Shown: positions 27,683 to 36,405 of the stretch, one piece after another | How positions within the stretch are numbered: the stretch's first letter is position 1 | Layout of the letters: each line of letters begins with the position of its first letter | Assembly (NCBI RefSeq): GCF_052057775.1 | Contig: NZ_CP195121.1 | Location: 1,860,001-1,924,000, forward strand | DNA: 64,000 nucleotides | Origin: Methanococcoides sp052057775 | Lineage (GTDB): Archaea; Halobacteriota; Methanosarcinia; Methanosarcinales; Methanosarcinaceae | Reading direction: 5' to 3' | Made by a program: the position numbers and the translations under genes | The notes under the pieces: generated by a model | The model's input: the letters and a program-made list of their open reading frames with translations, nothing else | The model's database searches: none | Told to the model about the DNA's origin: nothing

Positions 27683-28864
27683 ATGAAGTTCCACATCATT
27701 GCTGCTAAAGACCTGAAGATCCTTATGCGGGATCGCAATGCCCTTATTCTGATGTTTATTTTACCTATGATAGTAATATCGGTTGCCGGGTTAGCACTGG
27801 GTGGTTCGTTCGCTCAGGACATCGGAATTGATGTACTGGTGGTGGATCTCGACAATAGTGATATCTCAAAAGGATTCGTGGAATTTCTGGAAGAGATCGA
27901 CATACTTGATGTGGATATGGAATCCAATGAGTTTGCAGCTCGTGAACGGGTACGGAACCAGGAATATGGGAGATTGATCATCATTCCACAGGAATTCTCG
28001 GAATCCGTTATGAAAGGGCAGAACACCGAAATATTGATCATTACCGATCCAACCGAAAAGGATCAGAATACCGTTGTTGAGAAGATCGTAGAAGGTTATG
28101 CCAGCAGTTTGTCTACCAATGTTGTGGTGGTTAAGACCGTAGCTGCTTATGGGATCCCGGTTTATGGTGAAAAGCAGATCTTTGAAGTCGTGGCTGTTGC
28201 AGAAGAGTTCATGCAACCACCTCCTGTGCAGGTGGTAACAGAAAGTACCTCGTCCCGACAGGAGGAATTTACGCCATTTACACAATATGTACCCGGCTTT
28301 GCTGTCATGTTCCTTCTGTTCACAACCGTTGGTGTGGGAGCAACCAGCCTTTTAAAGGAACGGGAATCAGGAACATTAAGAAGACTTGTTACTGCTCCCA
28401 TCAGCAAAACCGAGATCATAGGGGGAAAGATCGCGAGCACTTTCTTCAGGGGATTCGTGCAGCTTTCCGTACTGATGGCATTTGGACATGTGGTCTTTGA
28501 CCTGAACCTTGGAAGCAGCATGCTGGCTCTGATAGTATTGATCTCCGCTATCACACTGTCCAGCACAGGCCTCGGTCTGCTGGTGGCAGTACTTGTGACA
28601 ACCAAAGATCAGGCGGATTCGGTCTCAAATATGATCGTACTAATAATGTCTGCAATTGGAGGTTCCTGGTGGCCGCTGTTCATTGAACCCCAATTCATGC
28701 AGGATATGGCCCGTCTGACGATCACAGCCTGGGCAATGGAAGGGTTCTATGATCTTTTATATTTTGATCTGGGACTTGTTGGTATACTAAAAGAAGTAGG
28801 AATACTGCTGCTTATGGCCATTCTCTTTTTCTGGATGGCGATTTCCAGATTCAGGTTTGAATGA
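27683..28864 (+). CDS. ABC-2 type transporter permease
   Basis: 393 residues. One N-terminal helix (ALILMFILPMIVISVAGLAL), a long extracytoplasmic loop (~35-220) with alternating strands, then five helices with the ABC-2 signature RESGTLRRLVTAPISKTEII. YhfE/NatB-like topology. Directly downstream of its ATPase (3-base gap), so the transporter is a homodimer or works with the two COG1361 proteins. Ends in TGA in a convergent gap. Confidence 0.93.
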   Translation: MKFHIIAAKDLKILMRDRNALILMFILPMIVISVAGLALGGSFAQDIGIDVLVVDLDNSDISKGFVEFLEEIDILDVDMESNEFAARERVRNQEYGRLIIIPQEFSESVMKGQNTEILIITDPTEKDQNTVVEKIVEGYASSLSTNVVVVKTVAAYGIPVYGEKQIFEVVAVAEEFMQPPPVQVVTESTSSRQEEFTPFTQYVPGFAVMFLLFTTVGVGATSLLKERESGTLRRLVTAPISKTEIIGGKIASTFFRGFVQLSVLMAFGHVVFDLNLGSSMLALIVLISAITLSSTGLGLLVAVLVTTKDQADSVSNMIVLIMSAIGGSWWPLFIEPQFMQDMARLTITAWAMEGFYDLLYFDLGLVGILKEVGILLLMAILFFWMAISRFRFE

Positions 28865-28914
28865 ATAACTGGTTTTTATGGTGAATTAGGAAATATCAAA
28901 GACCCTTAAACCCA

Positions 28915-29271
28915 TCAAATATGATACTCAACATGCAGTCTGTAAACAACCCTTATCTCGTCCATTTCCCCGGATTCCAAAACAAGATCAGCTGAACCTG
29001 CAACATATTTCAGGTCACCAAGGTCGCTGAAAGTGACCTGGCAGCTGATGTTCTCAGGTAATAATGAACTGAAATGATCGCATTTTTCGGTGATCTCTCC
29101 GATCATTCTATTAGTCTGGGCGACGTCAAATGAATCACCTTTGACCGGACTGTAGATTATTTCAGTGGTTAGTGTTTCCCTGTCCAGCAGGGTCATCCAG
29201 AAACCATTGATCTGGGAATCATCTATAGCATAATCCTTTATTTCGAAGCTCTTGCTGATCACATTCTTCAA
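28915..29271 (-). CDS. Hypothetical protein, 118 residues
   Basis: I do not recognise this protein. No signal peptide or membrane helix; it is acidic, with mixed helix/strand predicted by eye. Its frame is intact from ATG 29271 to TGA. It is convergent with the ABC permease and lies downstream of the SSF symporter region on the same strand, separated by a repeat-bearing gap. The TLLDRETLTTEIIYSPVKGD segment suggests a compact soluble fold. It may be a lineage-specific protein. Confidence 0.55.
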   Translation of the reverse strand: MKNVISKSFEIKDYAIDDSQINGFWMTLLDRETLTTEIIYSPVKGDSFDVAQTNRMIGEITEKCDHFSSLLPENISCQVTFSDLGDLKYVAGSADLVLESGEMDEIRVVYRLHVEYHI

Positions 29272-29439
29272 TTTTGAACACCTTGCCGTTTAATTGATAT
29301 TGATAAGTTAAATCAGTTTTGTGAGGGAGCTTACCGGGGATTCATCAAAATGAATCACTGCCAACAGAACATGCGACAACGAACCAGCCTGATGTCCTCA
29401 TAAAAATGAACTTCTTCGTCCCGGGACAAGTATCTGAAT

Positions 29440-29487
29440 GATATATGGTTTGATATATGGTTTGATATATGGTTTGATATATGGTTG
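29440..29487. repeat. Four tandem copies of GATATATGGTTT
   Basis: A 12-base unit repeated four times (the last copy ends in G), in the gap between the 118-residue gene and the symporter. A minus-strand frame through it would encode repeated NHIS, but has no other coding character. Probably slippage-generated and variable between strains. Confidence 0.85.
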
Positions 29488-29551
29488 AAGAATAAATGGT
29501 GCTGAAGATCTATTTTCCAGCACCTGATCGTGTATTGAAAATCTTTACCAA

Positions 29552-30964
29552 TCATTCCATATCCTTCACAGGAATCGGACGGGAACTCAATAGACTTCCC
29601 CCAAGGTATGCCACACTACCGCAGATCAAACCGATGAACACGGGATGGATGAGGGGATTTCCAAAGAACTGCCACAGCACCACAGAACCGAAGCTTGCCA
29701 CAAGGCTTGCAACAAATCCAATCGAAGTACCACGGTCCCAGTAAAGCCCGAAAATGAGTGGTATGAAGACGCAACAAGCGATAACGCCCATGCTTACGGA
29801 TACCAGAGGCACTATCATCTGTGGCACATCCATTGCAAAGAATGCCGATACTATGATAATGACGACTCCTACCATCCTTGTCATGCGAAGCACCTTATCA
29901 TCGGGAGTGGCCGGACGCAGGTACCGCAGGATATCCGAAGTAAGGGCTGTTGTTGTGACCAGCACAATAGCGCTCATGGTTGACATAGCTGCCGAGATGG
30001 CAGCCAGCAGCACGATACTATCAAATCCACGAGGCAGCAGTGATGTTGCCAGGAAAGGTATCAGACCATCCGGATTTGTCATGAAAGGCGCCAGTTGCTC
30101 TGAACTGAATACCCCGTGAACCATAACTCCCAGAGAGAAAATACATAGGGAATAAATGGTGATGGATATGGGACCATAGACACCTGCAAAACGAACAACC
30201 CTCCGGTCCTTTGCAGAGAACAGCATGATCAGTAGATCGGGTAATGCCAGAAGTCCAAGACTGATGGAAAACGCCATTCCGAAGGTCTTTTGCCATGGTA
30301 CTGCCGCGCCGGTCATATTCAGTATATCGGCCGGGACCATATCCCATATTGCCATGCCACCTCCACTTGAAATAAGACCTGTGTAGAGCAGCACCGCTCC
30401 TACAAGCATGATCAACCCTTGCAAGAAGCTTATCCAGATAATGGCCGGCAGTCCTCCTATCACATAGTAGAGTGCCACGATGGCAACAGCTATGAGGAGA
30501 CCCTGGACATATGTTACTCCCAGCATTCCCTGGAAAAGATTGGCACAGCCCTTGAAAATGGCAACCAGGTATATTGTGTACATCAACAGCATGATCCCTG
30601 CAAGCAAGACCTTGCCTCCCTGTGAGTCGTATCTGCGTTCCAGTAACTGGGGTACGGTCTTTGCATCATATTTCTGGGAGAACATCCATATCTTCGGTGC
30701 GATGATGAATACCAGGCAGGCAAAAGCTACGTGGAAGAACACACCCCATATGACCCATGGGAGTCCGGCAATGAGCCCGTAGCCACCGCCCCCGAGGAAA
30801 GAGGCAGCGCTAAAGTAAGCAGCCATATAGGCAATGCCTATAACCGCAGGATGCATTACATTCCTGTCCGAGACAGCAAATCCTGAAAAGGTCCCCTGCT
30901 TGAGCTTCAGGGAAAGTAAAAGTATCCCAAGGATATATATGACCAGAAGGATATGATTAATCAT
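29552..30964 (-). CDS. Sodium/solute symporter (SSF family)
   Basis: 470 residues, about 13 membrane helices in the LeuT-fold SSF arrangement. Typical pieces are AAYFSAASFLGGGGYGLIAG near the N-terminus (TM1-2 substrate/Na+ region), YVIGGLPAIIWISFLQGLIM, and AAISAAMSTMSAIVLVTTTA (TM8 Na+ site Ser/Thr). It imports an organic solute with Na+; betaine, proline or pantothenate are all possible. The first codons overlap the end of a 29-residue membrane peptide gene, so translation is coupled. Na+ gradients are central in methanogens. Confidence 0.92.
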   Translation of the reverse strand: MINHILLVIYILGILLLSLKLKQGTFSGFAVSDRNVMHPAVIGIAYMAAYFSAASFLGGGGYGLIAGLPWVIWGVFFHVAFACLVFIIAPKIWMFSQKYDAKTVPQLLERRYDSQGGKVLLAGIMLLMYTIYLVAIFKGCANLFQGMLGVTYVQGLLIAVAIVALYYVIGGLPAIIWISFLQGLIMLVGAVLLYTGLISSGGGMAIWDMVPADILNMTGAAVPWQKTFGMAFSISLGLLALPDLLIMLFSAKDRRVVRFAGVYGPISITIYSLCIFSLGVMVHGVFSSEQLAPFMTNPDGLIPFLATSLLPRGFDSIVLLAAISAAMSTMSAIVLVTTTALTSDILRYLRPATPDDKVLRMTRMVGVVIIIVSAFFAMDVPQMIVPLVSVSMGVIACCVFIPLIFGLYWDRGTSIGFVASLVASFGSVVLWQFFGNPLIHPVFIGLICGSVAYLGGSLLSSRPIPVKDME

Positions 30965-31046
30965 GGTCTTGCCTCAATACGAAAAAGAATGTTGTGGCCA
31001 GCATTATCATGACGGAAATTATCAGGTAAATGTAAGGCAGTGGCAT
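30957..31046 (-). CDS. Symporter small accessory protein, 29 residues
   Basis: A short frame on - from ATG 31046 to TAA 30957, preceded by GAGGT four bases upstream. Product: MPLPYIYLIISVMIMLATTF then FFVLRQDHD, a single membrane helix with a short polar end. Its last 8 bases overlap the symporter start. One-helix peptides upstream of SSF or NSS symporters are a recognised accessory class, so a role in symporter assembly or activity is likely. Easily missed because of its size. Confidence 0.75.
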   Translation of the reverse strand: MPLPYIYLIISVMIMLATTFFFVLRQDHD

Positions 31047-31545
31047 CAGGACCTCATCTCCCTTTTCTGATTATCATTCCTTCTGATGGCCGTTTTTAAT
31101 ATGTTGAATTTCAATACCAATTCATATCCTCCTCTTCAATGGGCTACTATGTACGCTAACGCGCGGAATAGTACAGTATAGATTAAAAACATTTTTGTTT
31201 GTTCTCAATGACAGAGTATTTCTAAGAGAGGTTCAGGTTACCTATTTTCATAAAAAGGAAAGGAATCTGGCAGCCAATAGCAGATTTCCCGGCAAAACAA
31301 AAAGATCATAACAAAACGCTTATATTTCATTAAACAAGTGCATATGTTCACATCAATGTATAAATATATGCAATGTTATAGCTCCGCTGAATTCAATGGT
31401 TCCAAGATCATCTTATGACCAAAATGTGCGGGTCTCCCGGACATCTGCTGAACAACATTATGATATTATCTGAATTACTGCTGAAATGTCCGTAGAAGTA
31501 ATTCAAATTACCTATTTTCACTTAGCAAACACAAGAGGAACGATA
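31047..31545 (+). promoter_or_regulatory. Promoter and leader region of the ior operon
   Basis: About 500 bases between divergent operons. TATA-like TATAAATATATGC near 31359 may serve the ior operon. A 13-base direct repeat TTACCTATTTTCA occurs at 31238-31250 and 31508-31520, the second copy just upstream of my chosen iorA start; it may be a regulator site or a leader element. No gene seen. Confidence 0.4.
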
Positions 31546-33429
31546 TTGACCGCTAAACGTATATTAATGGGAAACGAAGCGATTGCCTTTGGGGCGATGA
31601 AGGCAGGTCTTCAGGTAGCAAGTGGCTACCCAGGGACACCTTCCACCGAAGTTATGGAGACCATCGCCTCTCATGCGAACAAATATGGCATATATGCCGA
31701 ATGGGCAACCAATGAGAAGGTAGCCCTTGAAACAGCAGTCGGAGCCGCCTACTCAGGTGCCAACACCCTCGTTACCATGAAGCAGGTCGGACTCAACGTA
31801 GCCTCTGATCCCCTCATGAGCCTCTCCTACATAGGAGTAAAAGGCTCCCTTGTGATCCTTGTATCCGACGACCCCGGACCACATTCATCCCAGACTGAAC
31901 AGGACACCAGAGCCTTTGGTCACTTCTCTAACATTCCGGTCCTGGATCCATCCACGCCTCAGGAAGCCTACGACATGGCAAAACTGGCCTTCAGACTTTC
32001 ACATGAGATGGAGATCCCTGTGATACTCAGGACCACCACCCGTGTGTCCCATGGCTGTGCTGACGTGGTGACCGAAGACATCGAACAGGCAGGTCGTGAT
32101 ATCGAAGGCTACGTAAAGGAGCCACGCTGGACCATATTCCCAAAACTGACGGCACAAAGGCACCCCTGGCTTGAAGACCTTCAGGTAAGGCTTTCGGACC
32201 GTTTCTCAGACCTGTTCAATGAAAATACATTCAATTCAATAACAAAAGGAAACAGCAGGATAGGTATTGCATCATCCGGTGTATCCTCACTGTACGCTAA
32301 GGAAGCCATAAAAGAACACTCCGACAGATTTTCTCATTTCAAGGTCGCAACCGTCCACCCCTTCCCTGAAAAAGCAGCCCTTGACTTCCTCAGCGACATC
32401 ACAGACCTTATAGTCATCGAAGAACTTGACCCATACCTCGAGGAGCAGTTCCTGCAACTGATAGGCAGGCATCATCTCGATGTGAACTTATATGGAAAGA
32501 AGAACGGCCACTTCCCTGTAAGCGGGGAATATGATGTTGATGCCGTTATCAACGGAGTGAACAGCTCACTTCAGGCCATGAATACAGACGTACCTCTCCT
32601 GAAACATTCAACACCTGTGGTCGCCAGGGAAAACATCCCACCACTTCCTGTAAGACCACCCACGTTCTGTGCAGGTTGCATGCATCGAACCGTCTTCTAT
32701 GCTTTCAAGAAAGCAGCAGCGAAACTGAAGAAAGAGAACGGAAAAGGCACCGTATTCTCAGGTGATATAGGTTGCTACACCCTGGGAAATGCCCAGCCGC
32801 TCAACATGGTGGACACATGCCTCTGCATGGGAGCAGGCATCAGTATGGCAGCAGGCCTTTCCCACACACAGCAATATCAGGAAGGAAATTATGCAAAGCA
32901 GGTGGCCTTCATTGGGGACTCCACTTTCTTCCATTCCGGGGTCTCTGCAATTATCAGCGCCGTTTACAACAATGCTGACATCACACTGGCAGTCCTTGAC
33001 AACCGAACCACTGCTATGACAGGGCATCAGCCACATCCGGGAATCGGGCTGACCGCCATGGGCAATCCTACAAAGGCCATCGATATTGCCGAAGTGCTCA
33101 GAAGCTGTGGAGTGGATCTCGTTGAGACCATAGGGGCAGATGACCTTGGCAAATGCATCGACATGGCTAAAAAAGCCATGGAGTACGAAGGCCCCTCCGC
33201 TGTGGTCTTCAAAGGAAAATGTGTGGGAATCACAAAAACAACAGGACAATACATGATCGATGAAGAGAAATGCACCGGTTGCAACTTCTGTGTCTCACAG
33301 CTTGGATGTCCTGCCATCTTCTCCGTGTCATCCGGAACACCGCAGATACAGGACAACTGTACCGGTTGCAGCCTGTGTGCACAGGTCTGTCCGTCGGATG
33401 CTATTGTCCTCAGGGAGGTAGTACAATGA
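31546..33429 (+). CDS. iorA: Indolepyruvate:ferredoxin oxidoreductase alpha subunit
   Basis: TPP-dependent alpha subunit of IOR, which converts aryl pyruvates to aryl-acetyl-CoA, or the reverse for aromatic amino acid synthesis. Pyrimidine/pyruvate domain at the N-terminus (GNEAIAFGAMKAGLQVASGY), TPP domain GDIGCYTLGNAQ ... FIGDSTFFHSG ... DNRTTAMTG, and a C-terminal 2[4Fe-4S] domain CTGCNFCVSQLGCP and CTGCSLCAQVCP. The frame opens at ATG 31486, but AGAGG lies seven bases before TTG 31546, giving LTAKRILMGNEAI, a normal family N-terminus. Its stop overlaps iorB (ATGA). Confidence 0.95.
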   Translation: MTAKRILMGNEAIAFGAMKAGLQVASGYPGTPSTEVMETIASHANKYGIYAEWATNEKVALETAVGAAYSGANTLVTMKQVGLNVASDPLMSLSYIGVKGSLVILVSDDPGPHSSQTEQDTRAFGHFSNIPVLDPSTPQEAYDMAKLAFRLSHEMEIPVILRTTTRVSHGCADVVTEDIEQAGRDIEGYVKEPRWTIFPKLTAQRHPWLEDLQVRLSDRFSDLFNENTFNSITKGNSRIGIASSGVSSLYAKEAIKEHSDRFSHFKVATVHPFPEKAALDFLSDITDLIVIEELDPYLEEQFLQLIGRHHLDVNLYGKKNGHFPVSGEYDVDAVINGVNSSLQAMNTDVPLLKHSTPVVARENIPPLPVRPPTFCAGCMHRTVFYAFKKAAAKLKKENGKGTVFSGDIGCYTLGNAQPLNMVDTCLCMGAGISMAAGLSHTQQYQEGNYAKQVAFIGDSTFFHSGVSAIISAVYNNADITLAVLDNRTTAMTGHQPHPGIGLTAMGNPTKAIDIAEVLRSCGVDLVETIGADDLGKCIDMAKKAMEYEGPSAVVFKGKCVGITKTTGQYMIDEEKCTGCNFCVSQLGCPAIFSVSSGTPQIQDNCTGCSLCAQVCPSDAIVLREVVQ

Positions 33430-34022
33430 AATTCGATATTCTTATTGCAGGCGTGGGAGGCCAGGGCGTTGTACTTTCATCACGCCTGCTGGCGACGGCT
33501 GCCATAGATGCCGGTTACCACGTGGCCACCGCCGAGACCATCGGTATGGCCCAGAGAGAAGGCTCGGTCACCAGTCACATCAGGATCGGGGATGAGGTAT
33601 GCGGATCACTCATCCCTGCAGGGAATGCAGACCTGATAATTGGCCTTGAACCTGCGGAAGCCGCAAGGAACATCCATTTCCTGAGCAAGGACGGCAGCAT
33701 CATTGTAAATGAACATGCTGTGATCCCTTCGGCCTCAGCCAACAATGCTACATACATCCCGGAACAGGTAATCGGTTTCCTGAAAGAAAGCTGTCCGGAC
33801 ACGATCTCCGTGGATTTCACACAGCTTGCAAAAGATGCAGGAACCTACAGGGCAGCGAACGTTGCCATGCTGGCAGCAGCTGCAGGTGCGGAGCTGCTTC
33901 CATTCGCTTCCGAAGAGTTATGGAACGTGCTTGAGAAAATGGTACCGGAGAAGTACAGGGAAGTGAACAGAAGGGCATTTGACATGTCCCTCGAAAGGGT
34001 CTCAGATATCAGGAGGGTATGA
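33426..34022 (+). CDS. iorB: Indolepyruvate:ferredoxin oxidoreductase beta subunit
   Basis: 198 residues, the gamma-domain-type subunit of 2-oxoacid oxidoreductases. It has the nucleotide-loop-like ILIAGVGGQGVVLSSRLLA, then GMAQREGSVTSHIRIG. It binds CoA and completes the active site with IorA. The open frame extends upstream inside iorA, but ATG 33426 overlaps the iorA stop as ATGA and gives the family N-terminus MKFDILIAGVGGQG. Its own stop overlaps the ligase start, so the three genes are translationally coupled. Confidence 0.96.
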   Translation: MKFDILIAGVGGQGVVLSSRLLATAAIDAGYHVATAETIGMAQREGSVTSHIRIGDEVCGSLIPAGNADLIIGLEPAEAARNIHFLSKDGSIIVNEHAVIPSASANNATYIPEQVIGFLKESCPDTISVDFTQLAKDAGTYRAANVAMLAAAAGAELLPFASEELWNVLEKMVPEKYREVNRRAFDMSLERVSDIRRV

Positions 34023-35341
34023 ATATGTGCAATATTAGTGAGGATAATGAAATGACACAGAGCAACTCCTGCCAGAAGGAGGAGTTCCCCGGTGCTTCTG
34101 AAGAAGATCAGTTAATAAAGCTCAAAGATCTCCTGAAAAGGTTATCATCAGGCAGTCCGTTCTATCAGAAAAAGTTCGAAGATGCAGGACTTGACATAGG
34201 ATCGATAGAGACTCTGGAAGATATTTCAAAACTCCCGTTCACAACCAAAGAAGAACTAAGGGACGCTTATCCCCTGGGCCTCCAGGCTGTTCCTGATGAA
34301 GAGATCATCAGGATACATTCATCATCAGGCACCACCGGCAGCCCTGTCATAATCCCGTACACACAGAAGGACGTCGATGTGTGGGCAGACATGATGATGC
34401 GCTGCTACCGGATGGCAGGACTTACAAATAAGGACAGGATACAGATCACACCCGGATACGGACTATGGACAGCAGGTATCGGCTTCCAGGCAGGAGCAGA
34501 ATGCCTCGGGGCAATGGCAGTTCCCACGGGCCCTGGAAATACGGAAAAGCAGTTGCAGATGTTGCTCGACCTCAAGTCCACAGCACTTGCAAGCACCTCA
34601 TCCTACGCACTCCTCCTTGCAGAGGAGATCAATAAGCGGGACCTGAAGGACAAAATAAATCTCAAGGTCGGCATAATAGGTTCCGAGCGCTGGAGTCCCA
34701 AGATGAGGTCCCGTATAGAGGATGAGCTCGGCATCGAGAGCTTTGATATCTTCGGTCTCACTGAGATCTACGGACCCGGTATTGCCCTTGACTGCTCAAT
34801 GCATGACGGACTTCACTACTGGTCAGACCACCTGCTCTTTGAGATCATCGACCCGGTCACAGAAGAGAGACTTCCCGATGGCACCCTGGGTGAACTTGTG
34901 ATCACGACACTCACAAAGGAAGGTGCTCCCCTTATACGCTACAGGACAAGGGACCTCACACGTATAATACCCGAACCATGCGAATGCGGCTGTCCTTTCC
35001 CGAGAATAGATCGCCTGCTGGGACGTACCGATGACAGGATCAAGATCAAGGGAGTAAACGTATACCCCGGTCAGATCGAAGACGTGATCAACAGGGTCGA
35101 TGGTGTCAGCAGCGAGTACCAGATCATCCTTGAAAGAGATCAGGGCAGGGATTCAATGCTGTTCAGGGTCGAGATCGATGGTGCGGATGATACTGAAAAG
35201 AATGCAGGAGCTGCAAAAGCACTGAAAAAAGCATTCCGGGACTTTATAGGGATCAGTGTGGATGTGGAATGTGTCGGCACGGGTAAGCTTCCACGCAGTG
35301 AGAAGAAGAGCAAGAGGGTTTTTGATAACAGGGATATGTGA
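34019..35341 (+). CDS. Phenylacetate-CoA ligase (aryl-acetate:CoA ligase, AMP-forming)
   Basis: 440 residues of the PaaK branch of adenylating enzymes. P-loop SSGTTGSPV, FDIFGLTEIYGPG, YRTRDLTRIIPEP and the hinge/C-terminal GRTDDRIKIKGVNVYPGQIE. It activates aryl acetates to CoA thioesters. Start ATG 34019 overlaps the iorB stop; ATG 34025 or 34052 are alternatives. With IorAB it allows assimilation of phenylacetate or indoleacetate into Phe, Tyr or Trp via reductive carboxylation, a route established for Methanococcus. Here the direction is inferred from the operon. Confidence 0.92.
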   Translation: MNMCNISEDNEMTQSNSCQKEEFPGASEEDQLIKLKDLLKRLSSGSPFYQKKFEDAGLDIGSIETLEDISKLPFTTKEELRDAYPLGLQAVPDEEIIRIHSSSGTTGSPVIIPYTQKDVDVWADMMMRCYRMAGLTNKDRIQITPGYGLWTAGIGFQAGAECLGAMAVPTGPGNTEKQLQMLLDLKSTALASTSSYALLLAEEINKRDLKDKINLKVGIIGSERWSPKMRSRIEDELGIESFDIFGLTEIYGPGIALDCSMHDGLHYWSDHLLFEIIDPVTEERLPDGTLGELVITTLTKEGAPLIRYRTRDLTRIIPEPCECGCPFPRIDRLLGRTDDRIKIKGVNVYPGQIEDVINRVDGVSSEYQIILERDQGRDSMLFRVEIDGADDTEKNAGAAKALKKAFRDFIGISVDVECVGTGKLPRSEKKSKRVFDNRDM

Positions 35342-35426
35342 GACCATGTTCCTTTTGTACCACTAAAAAACATAAGTTCAATCAAATAATTAAAAGATGA
35401 TACAGGAAAAGGAATACTGAGGAACA

Positions 35427-35897
35427 ATGCCGGACGCAAAGACACATGACACAATAAACATCGCAATAATAATAACAATAGTTGCAGGTCTCTCATACCT
35501 TACAATATGGGAGAAAAATCCCATAGCTGTCAGGTATCTGAACATCCATACGATTTCACTCTTTTTCCTGTCCTATCTTTTCGCAACATTCTTTCTCAGC
35601 CCTGACCTCGATATTGAAAGCAGGCCCTACAAAAGATGGGGGCTGCTCAGGTGCATCTGGTGGCCATACAAGGTTATATTCAAACACAGGGGATTCTCCC
35701 ATAATCCATTACTGGGCCCCCTCTCCATTGTGATCAACCTTGCATTGATAATAGCTCTAGTGATTCTGCTCATTGGCTTTGACCTGGACAGGATTCCTTT
35801 AAGGTTCATTGCAGTAGCCATGGCAGGGATGGTGCTGTCGATGGAGGTCCACATTGTATCTGATTTTTTGGTATCAAAAATAAAACGTCACTTTTAA
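35427..35897 (+). CDS. DUF2227 metal-binding membrane protein
   Basis: 156 residues with three to four membrane helices. Family motifs: KTHDTINI (His-Asp near the N-terminus), FLSPDLDIESRPYKRWG and FKHRGFSHNPLLG. The HD/DLD/HRG-SH arrangement suggests a metal-dependent hydrolase-like site related to YdjM. Substrate unknown. It lies 85 bases downstream of the ligase on the same strand, possibly as a separate unit (ATTAAAAGATGA precedes it). Confidence 0.82.
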   Translation: MPDAKTHDTINIAIIITIVAGLSYLTIWEKNPIAVRYLNIHTISLFFLSYLFATFFLSPDLDIESRPYKRWGLLRCIWWPYKVIFKHRGFSHNPLLGPLSIVINLALIIALVILLIGFDLDRIPLRFIAVAMAGMVLSMEVHIVSDFLVSKIKRHF

Positions 35898-36039
35898 GAA
35901 ACTAAAAAAACAGATAAATATCCTTTGATCACACCTGATCATGGGACATCTAAACTTTTGTTCAGTTTGTGGGAGATCGATCCAACAGATTGACCAGAAC
36001 CATTGATTCACGAACCTGCTTCAAGCACACCGATCGATC

Positions 36040-36186
36040 TCATATGTCCGGTTTTAGCCTGAAGAGTTCCCTGACAGATATCATGCTAAGGCATTCCCTG
36101 CAACAGTAATATGTGTTCACGCCTACCATTTGTCTCTCAAGCTCTGTGTTGCAATTCCTACAGATCAATCTTTGCTCTTTTGACAT
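36040..36186 (-). CDS. Small zinc-ribbon-like protein, 48 residues
   Basis: Short frame from ATG 36186 to TGA 36040, with AGGA seven bases before the start. The product has CRNC (residues 9-12) and CCREC (28-32), a C-x2-C ... C-x2-C zinc-ribbon arrangement, then a basic tail (SVREL-FRLKPDI). Likely a metal-binding regulator or RNA/DNA-binding mini-protein; function unknown. The same-strand 52-residue gene ends 60 bases upstream, so they may be one transcript. Confidence 0.6.
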   Translation of the reverse strand: MSKEQRLICRNCNTELERQMVGVNTYYCCRECLSMISVRELFRLKPDI

Positions 36187-36246
36187 TATTTGTTCCTGCT
36201 GTATTTTCCCCTTCATATCGCCTATCTGACTTTACCAGGTCTGTAC

Positions 36247-36405
36247 TTACTTTGCCAGCAGACCCCCGAGCATGAACCTGTAAAGATCAAGCTCCTCAGC
36301 ATTCAGATCACTAACTGTGTATCCCCCTACCACTGAATACTGATTATTATCTACCAGAGATCTTTTTCCCGGCATGGTTTTTTTTGTAATCTGTGTCTTA
36401 GTCAT
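36247..36405 (-). CDS. Small protein, 52 residues, unrecognised
   Basis: Frame from ATG 36405 to TAA 36247, preceded by a near-perfect Shine-Dalgarno (AAAGGAGGGATC, ATG five bases after the core), the strongest ribosome site in this area. The product begins basic (MTKTQITKKTMPGKRS) and ends in an acidic helix then GG (DLNAEELDLYRFMLGGLLAK). It is not secreted and has no Cys. A TATA-like CTATATATTTTAT lies upstream at ~36508-36520 on -. Function unknown; its GG-ended helical end recalls leader peptides, but almost nothing follows GG. Confidence 0.6.
   Translation of the reverse strand: MTKTQITKKTMPGKRSLVDNNQYSVVGGYTVSDLNAEELDLYRFMLGGLLAK

Noticed and set aside
29355..29555. 66-codon frame on - containing NHIS repeats
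   Set aside because: Created by the 12-base tandem repeat; no ribosome site and no sequence character outside the repeat.
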